This document shows positions 15,367-25,119 of a DNA stretch of 64,000 nt, in pieces (position 1 is the stretch's first letter; each line of letters starts with the position of its first letter). The DNA is from Cyclobacteriaceae bacterium. Lineage in GTDB: Bacteria > Bacteroidota > Bacteroidia > Cytophagales > Cyclobacteriaceae. The position numbers were made by a program, and so were the translations under genes. The notes beneath the pieces are model-generated. The model was not told the DNA's origin. It was given only the letters and a program-made list of their open reading frames with translations, and searched no databases. The stretch covers positions 211,795 to 275,794 of the forward strand of contig CATQIH010000032.1 of NCBI GenBank assembly GCA_958296015.1, read 5' to 3'.

Positions 15367-17268
15367 ATGAAGATAAAGACGCAGATATTTTCAGGGTTTC
15401 TACTGATTCTGTTACTCACTCTGGTGTTGGCAGGCGTTACCATTTATTACCTCAGCAATCTGGGGAATGCTTCCAACAAAATCCTGGAAGATAACTACCG
15501 CTCTATCAAAGCCTCGGAACGTATGGTGGTTTCGCTGGCTAAGATGGATCAGATTCTTTCTAAAATATGCCTGGGCAGCAACTACAACGATTCTACTCTG
15601 ACAGCCATCCTGGAAAACGAGAGAAACATACTGGAGACCAATCTGGTCGTTTGCTTGAACAACGCTGGCAATGAAGCGGAAAAGGACCTGGCAAGTCAGA
15701 TAGAAGGCGAGTACGTCAAATACAAAAGCAACCTTTCTACCTTCAGAAATACTACCGACCCTGTAGGGCTATATTTCACTGTATTGCAACGCCAGAACGA
15801 GACAATTCGGGAGAATACCGTGCAACTTGCCGCTATCAACCATCAGGACCTGACTGCCAAGGATGAGTTTGCACAGTCGCTGTACTTCCGCTCCAAGATA
15901 TACGTGTTTCTGATCATGACACTGGTGTTGCTGATCGTGGGCTGGGCCGTGTACCAGGTGCCGCACGAAATTGCCAAGCCTATTTCTGACATTACCGAAA
16001 AGATCAGGCGTATCTCGCAAGGTGAATACCAGCAACAGATTACTGTACAGTCGCAGAGCGAACTCCGAGAGTTGGCCCGTGCTTTCAACGTGATGTCTAT
16101 CAAGCTTCAGGAGTTTGAAAAGCTGGGCATAGAAAAGGTACAGGCGCAGAAAAGCCGCATGGAGTCCATCATTAAAAGTATCCACGATGGACTAATTATT
16201 CTGGATGAAAAAGGAGAGATCATCTTGGTCAACAGCACGGCTCAGCACTTGATCAACCTGCCGGAGCAGAAGCTGATAGGCCATAAGATGGAAAAGCTAT
16301 CACACAACAATGATGTGCTGGGCGAAATATCCACTACGCTGATAGACCAGGAGAAAAGCCAGGAGTGGGGGCAAAACGGCCAGAGGCATGGCTTTCTAAA
16401 GATTGTCAACAACGATGAGAAGAGTTCTTTCTTTGCCAAAGATATTGTGAAGGTATATAGCAGCGATGAAACAGAAAGAAAATTTATCGGGCACATTATT
16501 ACCCTGAAAGACATTACCTCTTTTAAAGAATCCGATGAGGCCAAGACCAACTTTATTGCTGTAGTTTCACACGAGTTGAAAACACCCCTTTCTGCCCTGA
16601 ACATGAGCCTGATGCTGCTGCGCGACAAACGCTTTGGCGAACTCAACGAAGAGCAGTCCAAGATCGCCACCTCTATGAAGCGCGAAGTGCAGCGGCTGGT
16701 CAATATGGTGACGGAGTTGCTAGACCTTTCCAAAGTAGAAAACGGCAAGATCAGCCTGGATGAGCGTCCGGTCTCTCCTGAAATCCTTGTAGACTATGCC
16801 CTGGCACCTGTAGAGGCTAAGTTTAACGACAAAGGCATAGAAATCGTCAAGGACTTTGGCTCTGGCATTCCCGAAGTGTATGTAGACCCCGAAAAGATAT
16901 CCTGGGTACTTATCAACCTAATGACCAATGCCATCCGTTACTCGCAGGAAGGTGGGCAGGTGATCCTGAGTACCCGCAAGCTGGAACACGAAGTGGAGTT
17001 TGGTGTAGAAGACTTTGGCCCTGGCATTGCACAGGGAGACATAAAACGTATCTTCAACAAGTTTGTGCAACTACAGGTTAATGGCAAGAAAAACAAGAAC
17101 GGCCTGGGCCTGGGCCTGGCTATCTCTAAAGAAGTGGTAGATGCCCACGGAGGCGAAATTGCCGTTACCAGTAAACCGGGACAGGGAAGCCGCTTCTACT
17201 TCCGTATACCTATAGAACCCGTTGCTGAGGCCATCGTACCTGAAAACAGCTTACATTCCAACGCTTGA
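15367..17268 (+). CDS. Membrane sensor histidine kinase (HAMP-PAS-HisKA-HATPase)
   Basis: Starting at the ATG at 15367, the protein begins MKIKTQIFSGFLLILLLTL, a first transmembrane helix. It has a periplasmic helical sensor (~residues 35-175), a second membrane helix (VFLIMTLVLLIVGWAVYQV) and a HAMP segment (PISDITEKIRRISQGEY). A PAS domain follows (IKSIHDGLIILDEKGEIILV), then HisKA with the phospho-acceptor in AVVSHELKTPLSALN and an HATPase with LINLMTNAIRYS, VEDFGPGIA and GLGLGLAIS. An in-frame TTG at 15316 would add 17 residues. It is probably the partner of the sigma-54 regulator upstream; the signal is unknown. Confidence 0.88.
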   Translation: MKIKTQIFSGFLLILLLTLVLAGVTIYYLSNLGNASNKILEDNYRSIKASERMVVSLAKMDQILSKICLGSNYNDSTLTAILENERNILETNLVVCLNNAGNEAEKDLASQIEGEYVKYKSNLSTFRNTTDPVGLYFTVLQRQNETIRENTVQLAAINHQDLTAKDEFAQSLYFRSKIYVFLIMTLVLLIVGWAVYQVPHEIAKPISDITEKIRRISQGEYQQQITVQSQSELRELARAFNVMSIKLQEFEKLGIEKVQAQKSRMESIIKSIHDGLIILDEKGEIILVNSTAQHLINLPEQKLIGHKMEKLSHNNDVLGEISTTLIDQEKSQEWGQNGQRHGFLKIVNNDEKSSFFAKDIVKVYSSDETERKFIGHIITLKDITSFKESDEAKTNFIAVVSHELKTPLSALNMSLMLLRDKRFGELNEEQSKIATSMKREVQRLVNMVTELLDLSKVENGKISLDERPVSPEILVDYALAPVEAKFNDKGIEIVKDFGSGIPEVYVDPEKISWVLINLMTNAIRYSQEGGQVILSTRKLEHEVEFGVEDFGPGIAQGDIKRIFNKFVQLQVNGKKNKNGLGLGLAISKEVVDAHGGEIAVTSKPGQGSRFYFRIPIEPVAEAIVPENSLHSNA

Positions 17269-17488
17269 TATATTTCCCTTGAAAGTTGTGGTTTAGCCCG
17301 ATAATGGCTCGCAATTTGTTATGCTGATGCTATCTGTCTCAACTTTTTTGAAGTTTACAGAGGATGATAGTTATCAAAAACAGACTTACCTTGTTGTCAT
17401 TGCAGAATTCACCTATAAAAGAAGAATTCCTGAGAACCTGCTTTTACTGTTTTGCGTTCATCAAGTGCTATAGAACGGATATATACCG

Positions 17489-18196
17489 ATGGATCAGGAA
17501 TCATTAAATCTTAACATCAAGGCGCAGCCCGACGACGTTACCTGTGGGCCTACCTGCCTGCACGCGCTGTATAATTATTATGAAGACCCTATTAGCCTGC
17601 TTGATGTTATTCAGGAGGTTATTCAGTTTAAGACGGGCGGCACACTGGCTGTTTTTCTAGGTATTCATGCCCTCAAAAGAGGTTACAAAGCTACTATCTT
17701 TACGTACAATCTGCATATCTTCGATCCTACGTGGTTTTCGCCGGAGATTGATCTGGCAGAAAAGCTCAGAGCGCAGCAGGCTTTCAAGCAGGATGTAAAA
17801 ACAGAAGAAGCCACACAGGCTTACCTACAGTTTCTAGAACTGGGCGGCAAGATCAAGTACGAAGAACTGAGCATCAGCCTACTCAAGAGGCACCTGACAA
17901 AAAAGATTCCGGTGCTTAGCGGCCTGAGTGCTACCTACCTTTATCAGTGTGCCCGGGAGATTGGCGAAACCAACCAGTTTGATGACATCAAAGGAGAGCC
18001 ATCAGGACACTTTGTGCTGATCAAAGGGTACTCTTCTGCCAACCGGGAAGCAGACATATCAGACCCGCTGGCACCTAATCCGCTGGTAGGTACGCAGCAG
18101 CACTACAAAGTGCCAATCACCCGGCTTATCAATGCGATCCTTCTGGGAATTATCACCTACGATGCAAACATATTGATCATACATCCAAAACATTAA
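17489..18196 (+). CDS. C39-like (papain-fold) cysteine peptidase of a peptide-ligase operon
   Basis: The 235-residue protein shows a papain/C39 catalytic layout: Gln13 and nucleophile Cys19 in QPDDVTCGPTC, His174 in SGHFVLIKGY and Asp192 in DISDPLAP. It lacks a signal peptide and is probably cytosolic. In related gene neighbourhoods a peptidase of this type, often fused to a GNAT acetyltransferase, accompanies an RLAN-type ATP-grasp ligase; here the GNAT part is absent. It is the first gene of a four-gene operon, nine bases before the ATP-grasp gene. It may trim or transfer a peptide or an amide-linked amino acid; the substrate is unknown. Confidence 0.75.
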   Translation: MDQESLNLNIKAQPDDVTCGPTCLHALYNYYEDPISLLDVIQEVIQFKTGGTLAVFLGIHALKRGYKATIFTYNLHIFDPTWFSPEIDLAEKLRAQQAFKQDVKTEEATQAYLQFLELGGKIKYEELSISLLKRHLTKKIPVLSGLSATYLYQCAREIGETNQFDDIKGEPSGHFVLIKGYSSANREADISDPLAPNPLVGTQQHYKVPITRLINAILLGIITYDANILIIHPKH

Positions 18197-18204
18197 CGCT
18201 TACT

Positions 18205-19647
18205 ATGCCCAAAGTAATCATCACGGAGAATCCTAAAAGCTGGAATATTGATCTACAGGGGATCACCGTTATTCCTCCCGCAGAATACCTGACGGACAAC
18301 CAGTACCTGAATGCCAAGAATACCAAGATCATCAATCTGTGCAAAACCTATACGTACCAGTCTTTGGGGTACTATGTTTCTTTGCTGGCAGAAGCCCGTG
18401 GACATAAAGTGATACCCAAAGTGTCTACCATCCAAGACCTGCGCTATCCTTCGCTGATCAGAGAAGACAGCCTGGAGTTTGATGACTTGATCCAGGACAC
18501 GCTTAAGCATGTAGACCAGAACGAATACGACCTGTACATCTACTTTGGCAAAACCGGCAATGAGCAGTACAACCGCCTGTCGGGATTACTTTTTAGCCTT
18601 ATTCAGTCGCCCATTCTAAAGGTAGGCTTTAAGCGTAAGAAAAGGCATTGGACGTTGCAGTATACCAAGCCGCTTAACATCTCAGAAGTGCCTGCCGAAG
18701 ACCGCGACCTGCTGAGCAAGGCACTACAGCAGTACTTTGCCGGTAGATCAGAGAAGAACTTCCAGCGTAAAAAATACGACCTGGCTATTCTGATCAACCC
18801 GGATGAGACCACGCCTCCTTCTGATAGCAAAGCCATCCAAAAATTTGTGAAAGCCGCCGACAAAGTGGGTTTCAGCGTAGACCTGATCACCAAGAATGAC
18901 CTGGGTAAGCTCAGCCAGTACGATGCGCTGTTTATCCGCGAAACTACCAATGTGAACCATCATACGTTCCGTTTTGCCAAAAAAGCTGAGTCGGAAGGAT
19001 TGGTGGTGATGGATGATTCGGAATCTATCCTGCGCTGTACCAACAAGGTGTACCTCAACGAGGTGTTGCAGGCTCACCAGATTCCTACCCCTAAATCGTA
19101 TATCCTAAGCAAACAGGCTTCGCTGGATGTGCTCAGCAACTTGAAGTTCCCCTTTGTCATCAAGCAACCCGACAGTTGTTTCTCCCAGGGAGTGGTAAAA
19201 GTGAACAACGACCAGGAACTGAAGCAAACGGTGGCAAACCTTTTTCAGAAATCAGACTTATTAATTGTACAGGAGTTTATGCCTACCTCTTTCGACTGGC
19301 GGATTGGTGTGCTGGATGGTACGCCTTTTTATGTTTGTAAATACTTTATGGCACGCAACCACTGGCAGATTGTGAACTGGAAGAATAAACAGTCGGACAA
19401 CGGGCGGGCCGAAACCCTGATGATCGCCGATACGCCCGGTCCGGTACTTGACATGGCCGTGAAAGCCTCCAATCTGATTGGTGACGGGCTGTATGGCGTG
19501 GATATTAAAGAATCCAACGGACAATATTATGTCATTGAAGTGAACGACAATCCTAGTATAGACACTGGTATTGAAGATAAAATCATCAAAGATCAGCTCT
19601 ATTTGAATATTATGGATACATTTATGCAACGAGTAAAAGCCTATTAA
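18205..19647 (+). CDS. RimK-type ATP-grasp ligase with RLAN N-terminal domain
   Basis: The 480-residue protein has an N-terminal alpha/beta domain (~1-185) with NLCKTYTYQSLGYYVSLLAE and ARGHKVIPKV, matching the RLAN domain found in front of RimK-like ligases. The ATP-grasp module (~190-480) has FPFVIKQPDSCFSQGVVKV (nucleotide-binding Lys and flexible loop), LLIVQEFMPTSFDWRIGVL and metal-binding VIEVNDNPSID. Such enzymes form an acyl phosphate on a carboxylate and attach an amine, often an amino acid. The stop codon sits directly beside the start of the GCS2 gene, implying coupled translation. The product is unknown. Confidence 0.85.
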   Translation: MPKVIITENPKSWNIDLQGITVIPPAEYLTDNQYLNAKNTKIINLCKTYTYQSLGYYVSLLAEARGHKVIPKVSTIQDLRYPSLIREDSLEFDDLIQDTLKHVDQNEYDLYIYFGKTGNEQYNRLSGLLFSLIQSPILKVGFKRKKRHWTLQYTKPLNISEVPAEDRDLLSKALQQYFAGRSEKNFQRKKYDLAILINPDETTPPSDSKAIQKFVKAADKVGFSVDLITKNDLGKLSQYDALFIRETTNVNHHTFRFAKKAESEGLVVMDDSESILRCTNKVYLNEVLQAHQIPTPKSYILSKQASLDVLSNLKFPFVIKQPDSCFSQGVVKVNNDQELKQTVANLFQKSDLLIVQEFMPTSFDWRIGVLDGTPFYVCKYFMARNHWQIVNWKNKQSDNGRAETLMIADTPGPVLDMAVKASNLIGDGLYGVDIKESNGQYYVIEVNDNPSIDTGIEDKIIKDQLYLNIMDTFMQRVKAY

Positions 19648-20894
19648 TGAATAAAAATGCCACTTCTCTACACCTTTTCCAGGCATTTGGTGTAGAATTA
19701 GAATATATGATCGTAGACAGGGACACCCTGCATATAAAACCCATCGCTGATGAACTGCTGAAGGATATGTTGGGTGCCTATGGCAACGATTATGTCAACC
19801 AGGAAATCTCCTGGTCGAACGAGCTGGTTTCGCATGTAATTGAGATCAAAAGCACTCCGCCTACAAAGGATATGTATGTGCAGGCACAGCAGTTTGCCGC
19901 CAATATCAAAGAGATCAACCAGCGACTAGAAAAGTATAATGCCCGGCTGATGCCCACGGCAGCACACCCGTGGATGGACCCACACAAAGAAACAGTACTG
20001 TGGAAGCACGACAACCACGACATCTACGATGCCTACAACCGTATCTTTGACTGTAAGGGCCACGGCTGGTCGAACCTGCAAAGTACACACCTCAACCTGC
20101 CCTTTTCTGGTGACAATGAGTTTGCCCGTTTGCATGCAGCCATCCGGCTGGTACTGCCCATCATACCAGCACTTGCTGCCAGCTCTCCTATTCTGGAAGG
20201 CACATTCAGCGGTGTGATGGACAAGCGGCTGGATTATTATGAAAAAAACCAGCAGGCCATTCCACAACTTACCGGACGGGTGATTCCTGATACGGTCAAT
20301 TCGCAGGAAGAATACCAGCGCATCATCTACGACCCGATTGCCAAAGCCATAGCACCCCATGATCCGGATAAGATACTGGAACCTCTTTGGCTTAACTCAC
20401 GCGGAGCCATTGCCCGCTTTGAGAGAGGAGCCATTGAGATACGTATCATCGATATACAGGAATGTCCGGAAGCAGACCTTGCTGTCCTGACGGCTATTGC
20501 CTGCCTGTTGAGAGCATTGGTAGAAGACAAGTATGAGGATTTTGAAGAGCAAACCTTGTGGGATACCAATGAATTGTATGATGTATACAAAGATGTTGTA
20601 AAAAATGCACAGGGCGCGCTGATCACTAACCGCGGCTATCTACAGGTGTTTGGCATAGAAGAACACTCAACGGATACACAATATATATGGCGGCATATCA
20701 TCCAGCAACTGATGGTGTGGTACCCGGATGAGATGACTCCCTTTGTAGAAAACCTGAACATCATTATAGAGCAGGGCACCTTGTCGCAACGGATTATCAA
20801 AACCCTTGGCACGGATTTTCCGCCGGAAGACCTACAGCAAACCTACCGGCAACTATGCCATTGCCTTGAAAACAACACCATGTTTGTGCTATGA
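19647..20894 (+). CDS. Glutamate-cysteine ligase-like enzyme (GCS2/YbdK family)
   Basis: The 415-residue protein belongs to the GCS2 family of the glutamine-synthetase fold, which joins the gamma-carboxylate of glutamate to an amine using ATP. Visible motifs are FGVELEYMIVD, HVIEIKSTPP (Glu-rich metal site), AAHPWMDP, WSNLQSTHLNLPF and GAIEIRIIDIQECPEADLA. The usual GCS2 partner substrate is cysteine, but members beside ATP-grasp ligases probably use other amines. The start overlaps the end of the ATP-grasp gene by one base, and its stop overlaps the next gene by four. Confidence 0.85.
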   Translation: MNKNATSLHLFQAFGVELEYMIVDRDTLHIKPIADELLKDMLGAYGNDYVNQEISWSNELVSHVIEIKSTPPTKDMYVQAQQFAANIKEINQRLEKYNARLMPTAAHPWMDPHKETVLWKHDNHDIYDAYNRIFDCKGHGWSNLQSTHLNLPFSGDNEFARLHAAIRLVLPIIPALAASSPILEGTFSGVMDKRLDYYEKNQQAIPQLTGRVIPDTVNSQEEYQRIIYDPIAKAIAPHDPDKILEPLWLNSRGAIARFERGAIEIRIIDIQECPEADLAVLTAIACLLRALVEDKYEDFEEQTLWDTNELYDVYKDVVKNAQGALITNRGYLQVFGIEEHSTDTQYIWRHIIQQLMVWYPDEMTPFVENLNIIIEQGTLSQRIIKTLGTDFPPEDLQQTYRQLCHCLENNTMFVL

Positions 20895-21586
20895 GCGGGC
20901 TGCCGGTGATCATCAGTTGTGAGCATGCAGGCCACCAGGTGCCTGCTGCTTATCAGCATTTGTTTGCCAGCGACCCGGAGGTAATATATACGCACAGGGG
21001 CTGGGATATAGGGGCGTTGCCCATTGCCCGGTTTCTCAGCTTTGTACTTGATGTACCTTTGTACTACGAAGAAACCAGTCGCCTGCTGATAGAGATGAAC
21101 CGCTCACCGGATCATCCTGCGCTCTTTTCCAGCTACAGCCAAGCACTTACGAATGATCAACGGCAATGGCTTTTGCAAAATATCTATCAACCTTACAGGC
21201 AAAAGGTAACAGCAGCATTAGCACAAATTATCCAGTCGGGGCAATCTGCCTTGCACTGCTCAGTACATACTTTTACGCCCGTTTTGGGCAACGAAGTCCG
21301 CACAACGGACATAGGTATCCTCTTTGACCCCAACCGAAGCTCTGAAAGTAAGTTTGCCGACTCGGTCGGAGCATACCTGATGAACAAGCTTCCCGACATA
21401 CAGATAGACTTTAATTTACCGTATGCAGGTACAGACGATGGTTTCACTACATATCTTCGAGAAGTGTATCCTTCGGAAAATTACTGTGGCATAGAAATAG
21501 AAGTTAACCAGAGGTATGCCGGCAGCAGCAGATTACATCACGTCAAAAAGTCTTTGACAGAAGCAATCCAGCACTTCTACCGGTAA
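20891..21586 (+). CDS. N-formylglutamate amidohydrolase-like enzyme
   Basis: The 231-residue protein has the family signature order: ISCEHAGHQVP (metal-binding Glu-His), THRGWDIGA, LLIEMNRSPDHP, HCSVHTFTPVL, TDIGILFDP and LPYAGTDDGFTTYLR. Known relatives (HutG-type) deformylate N-formylglutamate through a zinc-dependent mechanism. There are no histidine-degradation genes nearby, and its place in a ligase operon suggests cleavage of a different N-acyl-glutamate or glutamyl amide. It overlaps the GCS2-type gene by four bases (ATGA-type junction). Confidence 0.82.
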   Translation: MSGLPVIISCEHAGHQVPAAYQHLFASDPEVIYTHRGWDIGALPIARFLSFVLDVPLYYEETSRLLIEMNRSPDHPALFSSYSQALTNDQRQWLLQNIYQPYRQKVTAALAQIIQSGQSALHCSVHTFTPVLGNEVRTTDIGILFDPNRSSESKFADSVGAYLMNKLPDIQIDFNLPYAGTDDGFTTYLREVYPSENYCGIEIEVNQRYAGSSRLHHVKKSLTEAIQHFYR

Positions 21587-21673
21587 TAGCTACAGCAGTT
21601 TGGCAGGCAATTTTACCGTTACGAACAACATGAGATTTACAGGGACCGGAATGTGTCAAAAGGGGGCTTCTTT

Positions 21674-22165
21674 ATGAAGAAGTTGATCAGAAGAACAAAG
21701 TTTAAGTTAATCAGGCACTTCATCGAGATATTGAGTTCAAAGACTTCAGATAAGGACATTGCTTTTGGGTTTGCCACAGGCACGTTCATTTCGTTGCTAC
21801 CCACCCCCGGCCTCAACTGGGTGCTTGCCTTGCTGGCAGCGTTGATCTACCGCAAACTCAACAAACTCAGTCTCTTTTTTGCTGTCATCTTCTGGAATCC
21901 GCTCTTTATGGCTCCTGTATATGCGCTATGCTATGTGCTGGGTGATGCCATCTTTCCCCTGCTTCATATCGAACACTTACCTTTTTTTGCTGACAACCAT
22001 TATATCAGCAACTCAGGCAAATTTCTGACGGGCAACATTCTGCTTACCTCTATCATCTCTATCATCTCATACTATTTGGCCCTCAAAGTTGTATATACTT
22101 ACAAAAGAAGGCGATCTACCAAGAAATATGGCAAGAAAAGGCATACCAACCGGCTAATGCATTAG
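21674..22165 (+). CDS. DUF2062 membrane protein
   Basis: From the ATG at 21674 the protein has 163 residues: a basic N-terminus (MKKLIRRTKFKLIRHF), the DUF2062 core SDKDIAFGFATGTFISLLPTPGLN, about three membrane helices and a basic tail (KRRRSTKKYGKKRHTNRL). The family is common but uncharacterised; some members are fused to lipid-A or glycosyltransferase domains. An in-frame GTG at 21653 would add seven residues, but homologues favour the MKK start. It lies about 90 bases after the amidohydrolase gene and ends nine bases before the convergent NRAMP-like gene; co-transcription is possible. Confidence 0.75.
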   Translation: MKKLIRRTKFKLIRHFIEILSSKTSDKDIAFGFATGTFISLLPTPGLNWVLALLAALIYRKLNKLSLFFAVIFWNPLFMAPVYALCYVLGDAIFPLLHIEHLPFFADNHYISNSGKFLTGNILLTSIISIISYYLALKVVYTYKRRRSTKKYGKKRHTNRLMH

Positions 22166-22174
22166 GATTGGAAA

Positions 22175-23371
22175 TTATAGCTGCTTCATCTGCAAAAATA
22201 AAGTATACCCACCCAACCAGGTCATCACCAGCACGATCAGTATGCCAAACAGAGTGAGCCATAGCGGGTGATGATAATCTCCGGTGATATCTTTGCGGTG
22301 AGCTGCTATCAGCATAACGGTCAGCGTAATAGGAAGGATCAGTCCGTTGAGCGCACCTGCCAGGATGAGCAGGCGTACAGGCTGGCCAATGGCAACAAAA
22401 ACAGCAGTAGATAAGATGATGAAGGCAATAATGACATAATTTTCGTGAGTGGCTACTTGCCGGTGAAATGTCTTGAGAAAAGATACCGAGGTGTAGGCCG
22501 CACCAATGACGGAAGTAATGGCTGCCGATGACATCACCATGCCAAATAGTTTATAGCCCATAGGCCCGGCAGCCTGTCGAAATACCGAAGCTGGCGGATT
22601 ACTTGCATCCAGCGGCAGTCCCTGACTTACCACACCCAGAGCAGCCAGAAACAGAAAAATCCTGATCACCGACGCGATACTAATGCCTGTGATGGCACTG
22701 GCATGTACTTGCGGCAGAGCAGCCTTCCCCGATATACCAGCGTCCAGCAACCGATGCCCACCAGCGAAAGTAATATATCCGCCTACCGTACCACCCACCA
22801 ATGTGATGATGGCCATCATATCCAGTTTTTCTGGTAAGATAGTACGCAGAGCAGCCTCTCCTGCCGGTGGCGAGGAGACAACGGCCACATACATAATCAG
22901 CAGGAGCATAATTACCCCCATTATCTGTGCGAAGCGGTCCATAAGCAGTCCGGCTTCTTTGACCGCAAAAACACCTACCGCTAAGGTAGCTGCCACAATG
23001 GCTCCTGCCTCGGAAGAAATACCAAACAGTACGTTAAATCCCAGACCTGCCCCTCCTATATTTCCGATATTGAAAGCCAGTCCGCCCAATACAACCAGCG
23101 CTGAGATAAAAATACCCAGGCCAGGCAACACCTTGTTGGCAATATCTTGTGCCCGCTTCTCTGCCACGGCAATGATCCGCCACACGTTGAGCTGCACGCC
23201 AATATCCAAGATGATAGACACCAGGATGACAAAACCAAAGCTGGCCTGCAACGATGCTGTAAAGACGGTAGTCTGCGTCAGAAAGCCCGGCCCTACGGCA
23301 GAGGTCGCCATCAGAAAAGCTGCGCCTGATATAACGCTCCAATGAGACTGCTTTTTCAAATTATTAATCAT
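22175..23371 (-). CDS. NRAMP-like transporter of the 5-oxoprolinase operon (YcsG type)
   Basis: The 398-residue membrane protein has about eleven hydrophobic helices and NRAMP-fold landmarks, with [15 protein letters not shown] in helix 1 and [16 protein letters not shown] further on. The metal-binding DPGN of true NRAMP helix 1 is replaced by VGPG, and the helix 6 MPH motif is not found (QVHASAITG occupies that region). The gene overlaps the pxpA-type gene by eight bases, as in Bacillus, where ycsG neighbours ycsF (pxpA). It may therefore carry 5-oxoproline or a related amide rather than divalent metal; this is inference. Confidence 0.78.
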   Translation of the reverse strand: MINNLKKQSHWSVISGAAFLMATSAVGPGFLTQTTVFTASLQASFGFVILVSIILDIGVQLNVWRIIAVAEKRAQDIANKVLPGLGIFISALVVLGGLAFNIGNIGGAGLGFNVLFGISSEAGAIVAATLAVGVFAVKEAGLLMDRFAQIMGVIMLLLIMYVAVVSSPPAGEAALRTILPEKLDMMAIITLVGGTVGGYITFAGGHRLLDAGISGKAALPQVHASAITGISIASVIRIFLFLAALGVVSQGLPLDASNPPASVFRQAAGPMGYKLFGMVMSSAAITSVIGAAYTSVSFLKTFHRQVATHENYVIIAFIILSTAVFVAIGQPVRLLILAGALNGLILPITLTVMLIAAHRKDITGDYHHPLWLTLFGILIVLVMTWLGGYTLFLQMKQL

Positions 23372-24128
23372 TCCCTATCGTCTTGATTAGAATGTCTTGT
23401 TGTTTGAGCACTTCATAGATCGCCTTTGCCAATAGCAGGGCACCTGTTCCGTCGCCATGAAGGCAGATCGTGTCTGCTTTGATGGTGATGTCTGTGCCCT
23501 GTTGTGTGCTTACGATGCCTTCTTTCACCATACGCATCACTTGCGTAATGGCAACTGCTGGCTGGGTGATCAAAGCGTTGGCTTCGCTTCTGGGTGTCAG
23601 GGTGCCATCCGCCTGATAGGTACGGTCTGCAAACACCTCGTGCGCCACTTTCAGTCCGATATGGTGACCCGTATTGACCAGTTCACTGCCTGCAAGGCCA
23701 TACAGCACAGCCTCCGGGTTGACTTTATACACTGCTTCTGCAATAGCTTCGGATAGCGGATGGCTCACAGCGGCCATATTGTAGAGGGCACCGTGTGGTT
23801 TGACGTGGTGCAACTTCCCTCCTTCTGCCTGTGCAAATGCGGCAAGAGCACCTATCTGGTACACCACCATATCGTACACTTCTTCGGGAGAAACAGCCAT
23901 ATTGCGGCGGCCAAAACCCTGAAGGTCGGGCAACCCCGGATGTGCACCAATAGCTACGCCTTTTTCCATCGCCATGCTAACAGTCTTCTTCATGGTGGCA
24001 GGATCGCCTGCATGAAACCCACAGGCAATGTTGGCAGAAGAAATATAAGGCAATATCGCTTCATCGTGTCCCATCCGGTACGCGCCAAAGCTCTCTCCCA
24101 TATCACAGTTGATGTCTATACTTTTCAT
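23364..24128 (-). CDS. pxpA: 5-oxoprolinase subunit A (LamB/YcsF family)
   Basis: PxpA, with PxpB and PxpC, hydrolyses 5-oxoproline (pyroglutamate) to glutamate using ATP. The 254-residue protein begins [20 protein letters not shown] and has [39 protein letters not shown], a [16 protein letters not shown] segment and CLHGDGTGA, all hallmark LamB/YcsF blocks. It is the fourth gene of the ctlX-pxpB-pxpC-pxpA-NRAMP transcript, one base after pxpC. Confidence 0.94.
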   Translation of the reverse strand: MKSIDINCDMGESFGAYRMGHDEAILPYISSANIACGFHAGDPATMKKTVSMAMEKGVAIGAHPGLPDLQGFGRRNMAVSPEEVYDMVVYQIGALAAFAQAEGGKLHHVKPHGALYNMAAVSHPLSEAIAEAVYKVNPEAVLYGLAGSELVNTGHHIGLKVAHEVFADRTYQADGTLTPRSEANALITQPAVAITQVMRMVKEGIVSTQQGTDITIKADTICLHGDGTGALLLAKAIYEVLKQQDILIKTIGND

Positions 24129-24129
24129 C

Positions 24130-25119
24130 TCATTTAAAAGCCAAAGACCGTTTGAGCTGCCTGATACTTATCTCCTGTTGAATATACAGTTTTTGTGCTG
24201 CTTCCAGCGATATTTCTGTAAAAGTCACCTTTTTTCCAGGTGGCATCTGCGCCAGCGTTGGCAAGTCTACGGTGGCTACCTGTGCGATGATGGGGTATCC
24301 ACCGGTGGTTTGCCGGTCGGCCACCAGCACAATAGGGTTACCGTCTGTGGGTACCTGCACTGTGCCGAAAGTGACGGCTGTGGAAAGTAACGACAAAGAG
24401 GACTGACATGCAAGTTTTTTTCCCTCCAGGCGGTATCCCATACGATCGGATGTTGCCATTATCTGAAATTCCGATTCCCAGAAACCTTGCTGGCTATCGG
24501 CAGAAAAGAGCGTATGTTCCGGTCCGCGCATGGCACGGATTGCAGTATCAGACTTGGCATATAACCGCGGATCAGGCATCCAGCTGGCCTGTGCCCAGCC
24601 CTTACCATGTTTGTTTTTGAGTTGATCTATGAGCAGTGCGGCCTTTTTGCTGATCTCCCCACAAGGAATGATATCGTCAGTCTGCAAAGCCCTGCCCTGC
24701 CAGCCACCTATCCCTCCGCGCAGATACGTAGAAGCACTACCCAGTGTTTGCGGAACATCCAGTCCACCGGCAACTGTCAGGTAGGCACGGCAACCGCTCA
24801 TGGGCTTACCAAAAGAAAGTAGGCTTCCTGCTGTTACATAAACCGCACGGCACATGCCTACGGGCCGACCGTTGATGCGGGCAGACAGATTTGCCCCCGC
24901 GATGGCGATCAGGGAGCTGCGTTCAAACAAGATTTCCGGACCTTGTAATGTAATCTCCAGGGCTGCCGTATGCTCAGGATTGTATACCAGTAGATTGGCC
25001 AGCCGTAAGGCAATCATATCCATTGCACCTGCCACCACCATACCTGTTTGCTGGTAGCCATATCTGCCGACATCCTGTATGGTAGTAAGTAGCCCCGGCC
25101 TGCGTATGTTAAGGCTCAT
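24130..25119 (-). CDS. pxpC: 5-oxoprolinase subunit C (biotin-dependent carboxyltransferase family, KipA-like)
   Basis: The 329-residue protein is the large KipA/AHS2-type subunit of the bacterial 5-oxoprolinase. It shows [91 protein letters not shown] and [20 protein letters not shown], in the order typical of the family. Its start overlaps the end of pxpB by 11 bases and it ends one base before pxpA, so the three subunits are translated together. Confidence 0.92.
   Translation of the reverse strand: MSLNIRRPGLLTTIQDVGRYGYQQTGMVVAGAMDMIALRLANLLVYNPEHTAALEITLQGPEILFERSSLIAIAGANLSARINGRPVGMCRAVYVTAGSLLSFGKPMSGCRAYLTVAGGLDVPQTLGSASTYLRGGIGGWQGRALQTDDIIPCGEISKKAALLIDQLKNKHGKGWAQASWMPDPRLYAKSDTAIRAMRGPEHTLFSADSQQGFWESEFQIMATSDRMGYRLEGKKLACQSSLSLLSTAVTFGTVQVPTDGNPIVLVADRQTTGGYPIIAQVATVDLPTLAQMPPGKKVTFTEISLEAAQKLYIQQEISIRQLKRSLAFK

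Noticed and set aside
17489-21586. Reading the four-gene block as histidine degradation or glutathione synthesis
   Set aside because: No hut genes or glutathione synthetase are present, and the RLAN-type ATP-grasp and C39-like peptidase do not belong to either pathway.
22683-23345. Plus-strand frame of 220 codons
   Set aside because: Antisense to the NRAMP-like gene; Pro/Ser/Thr-rich composition typical of a shadow frame.
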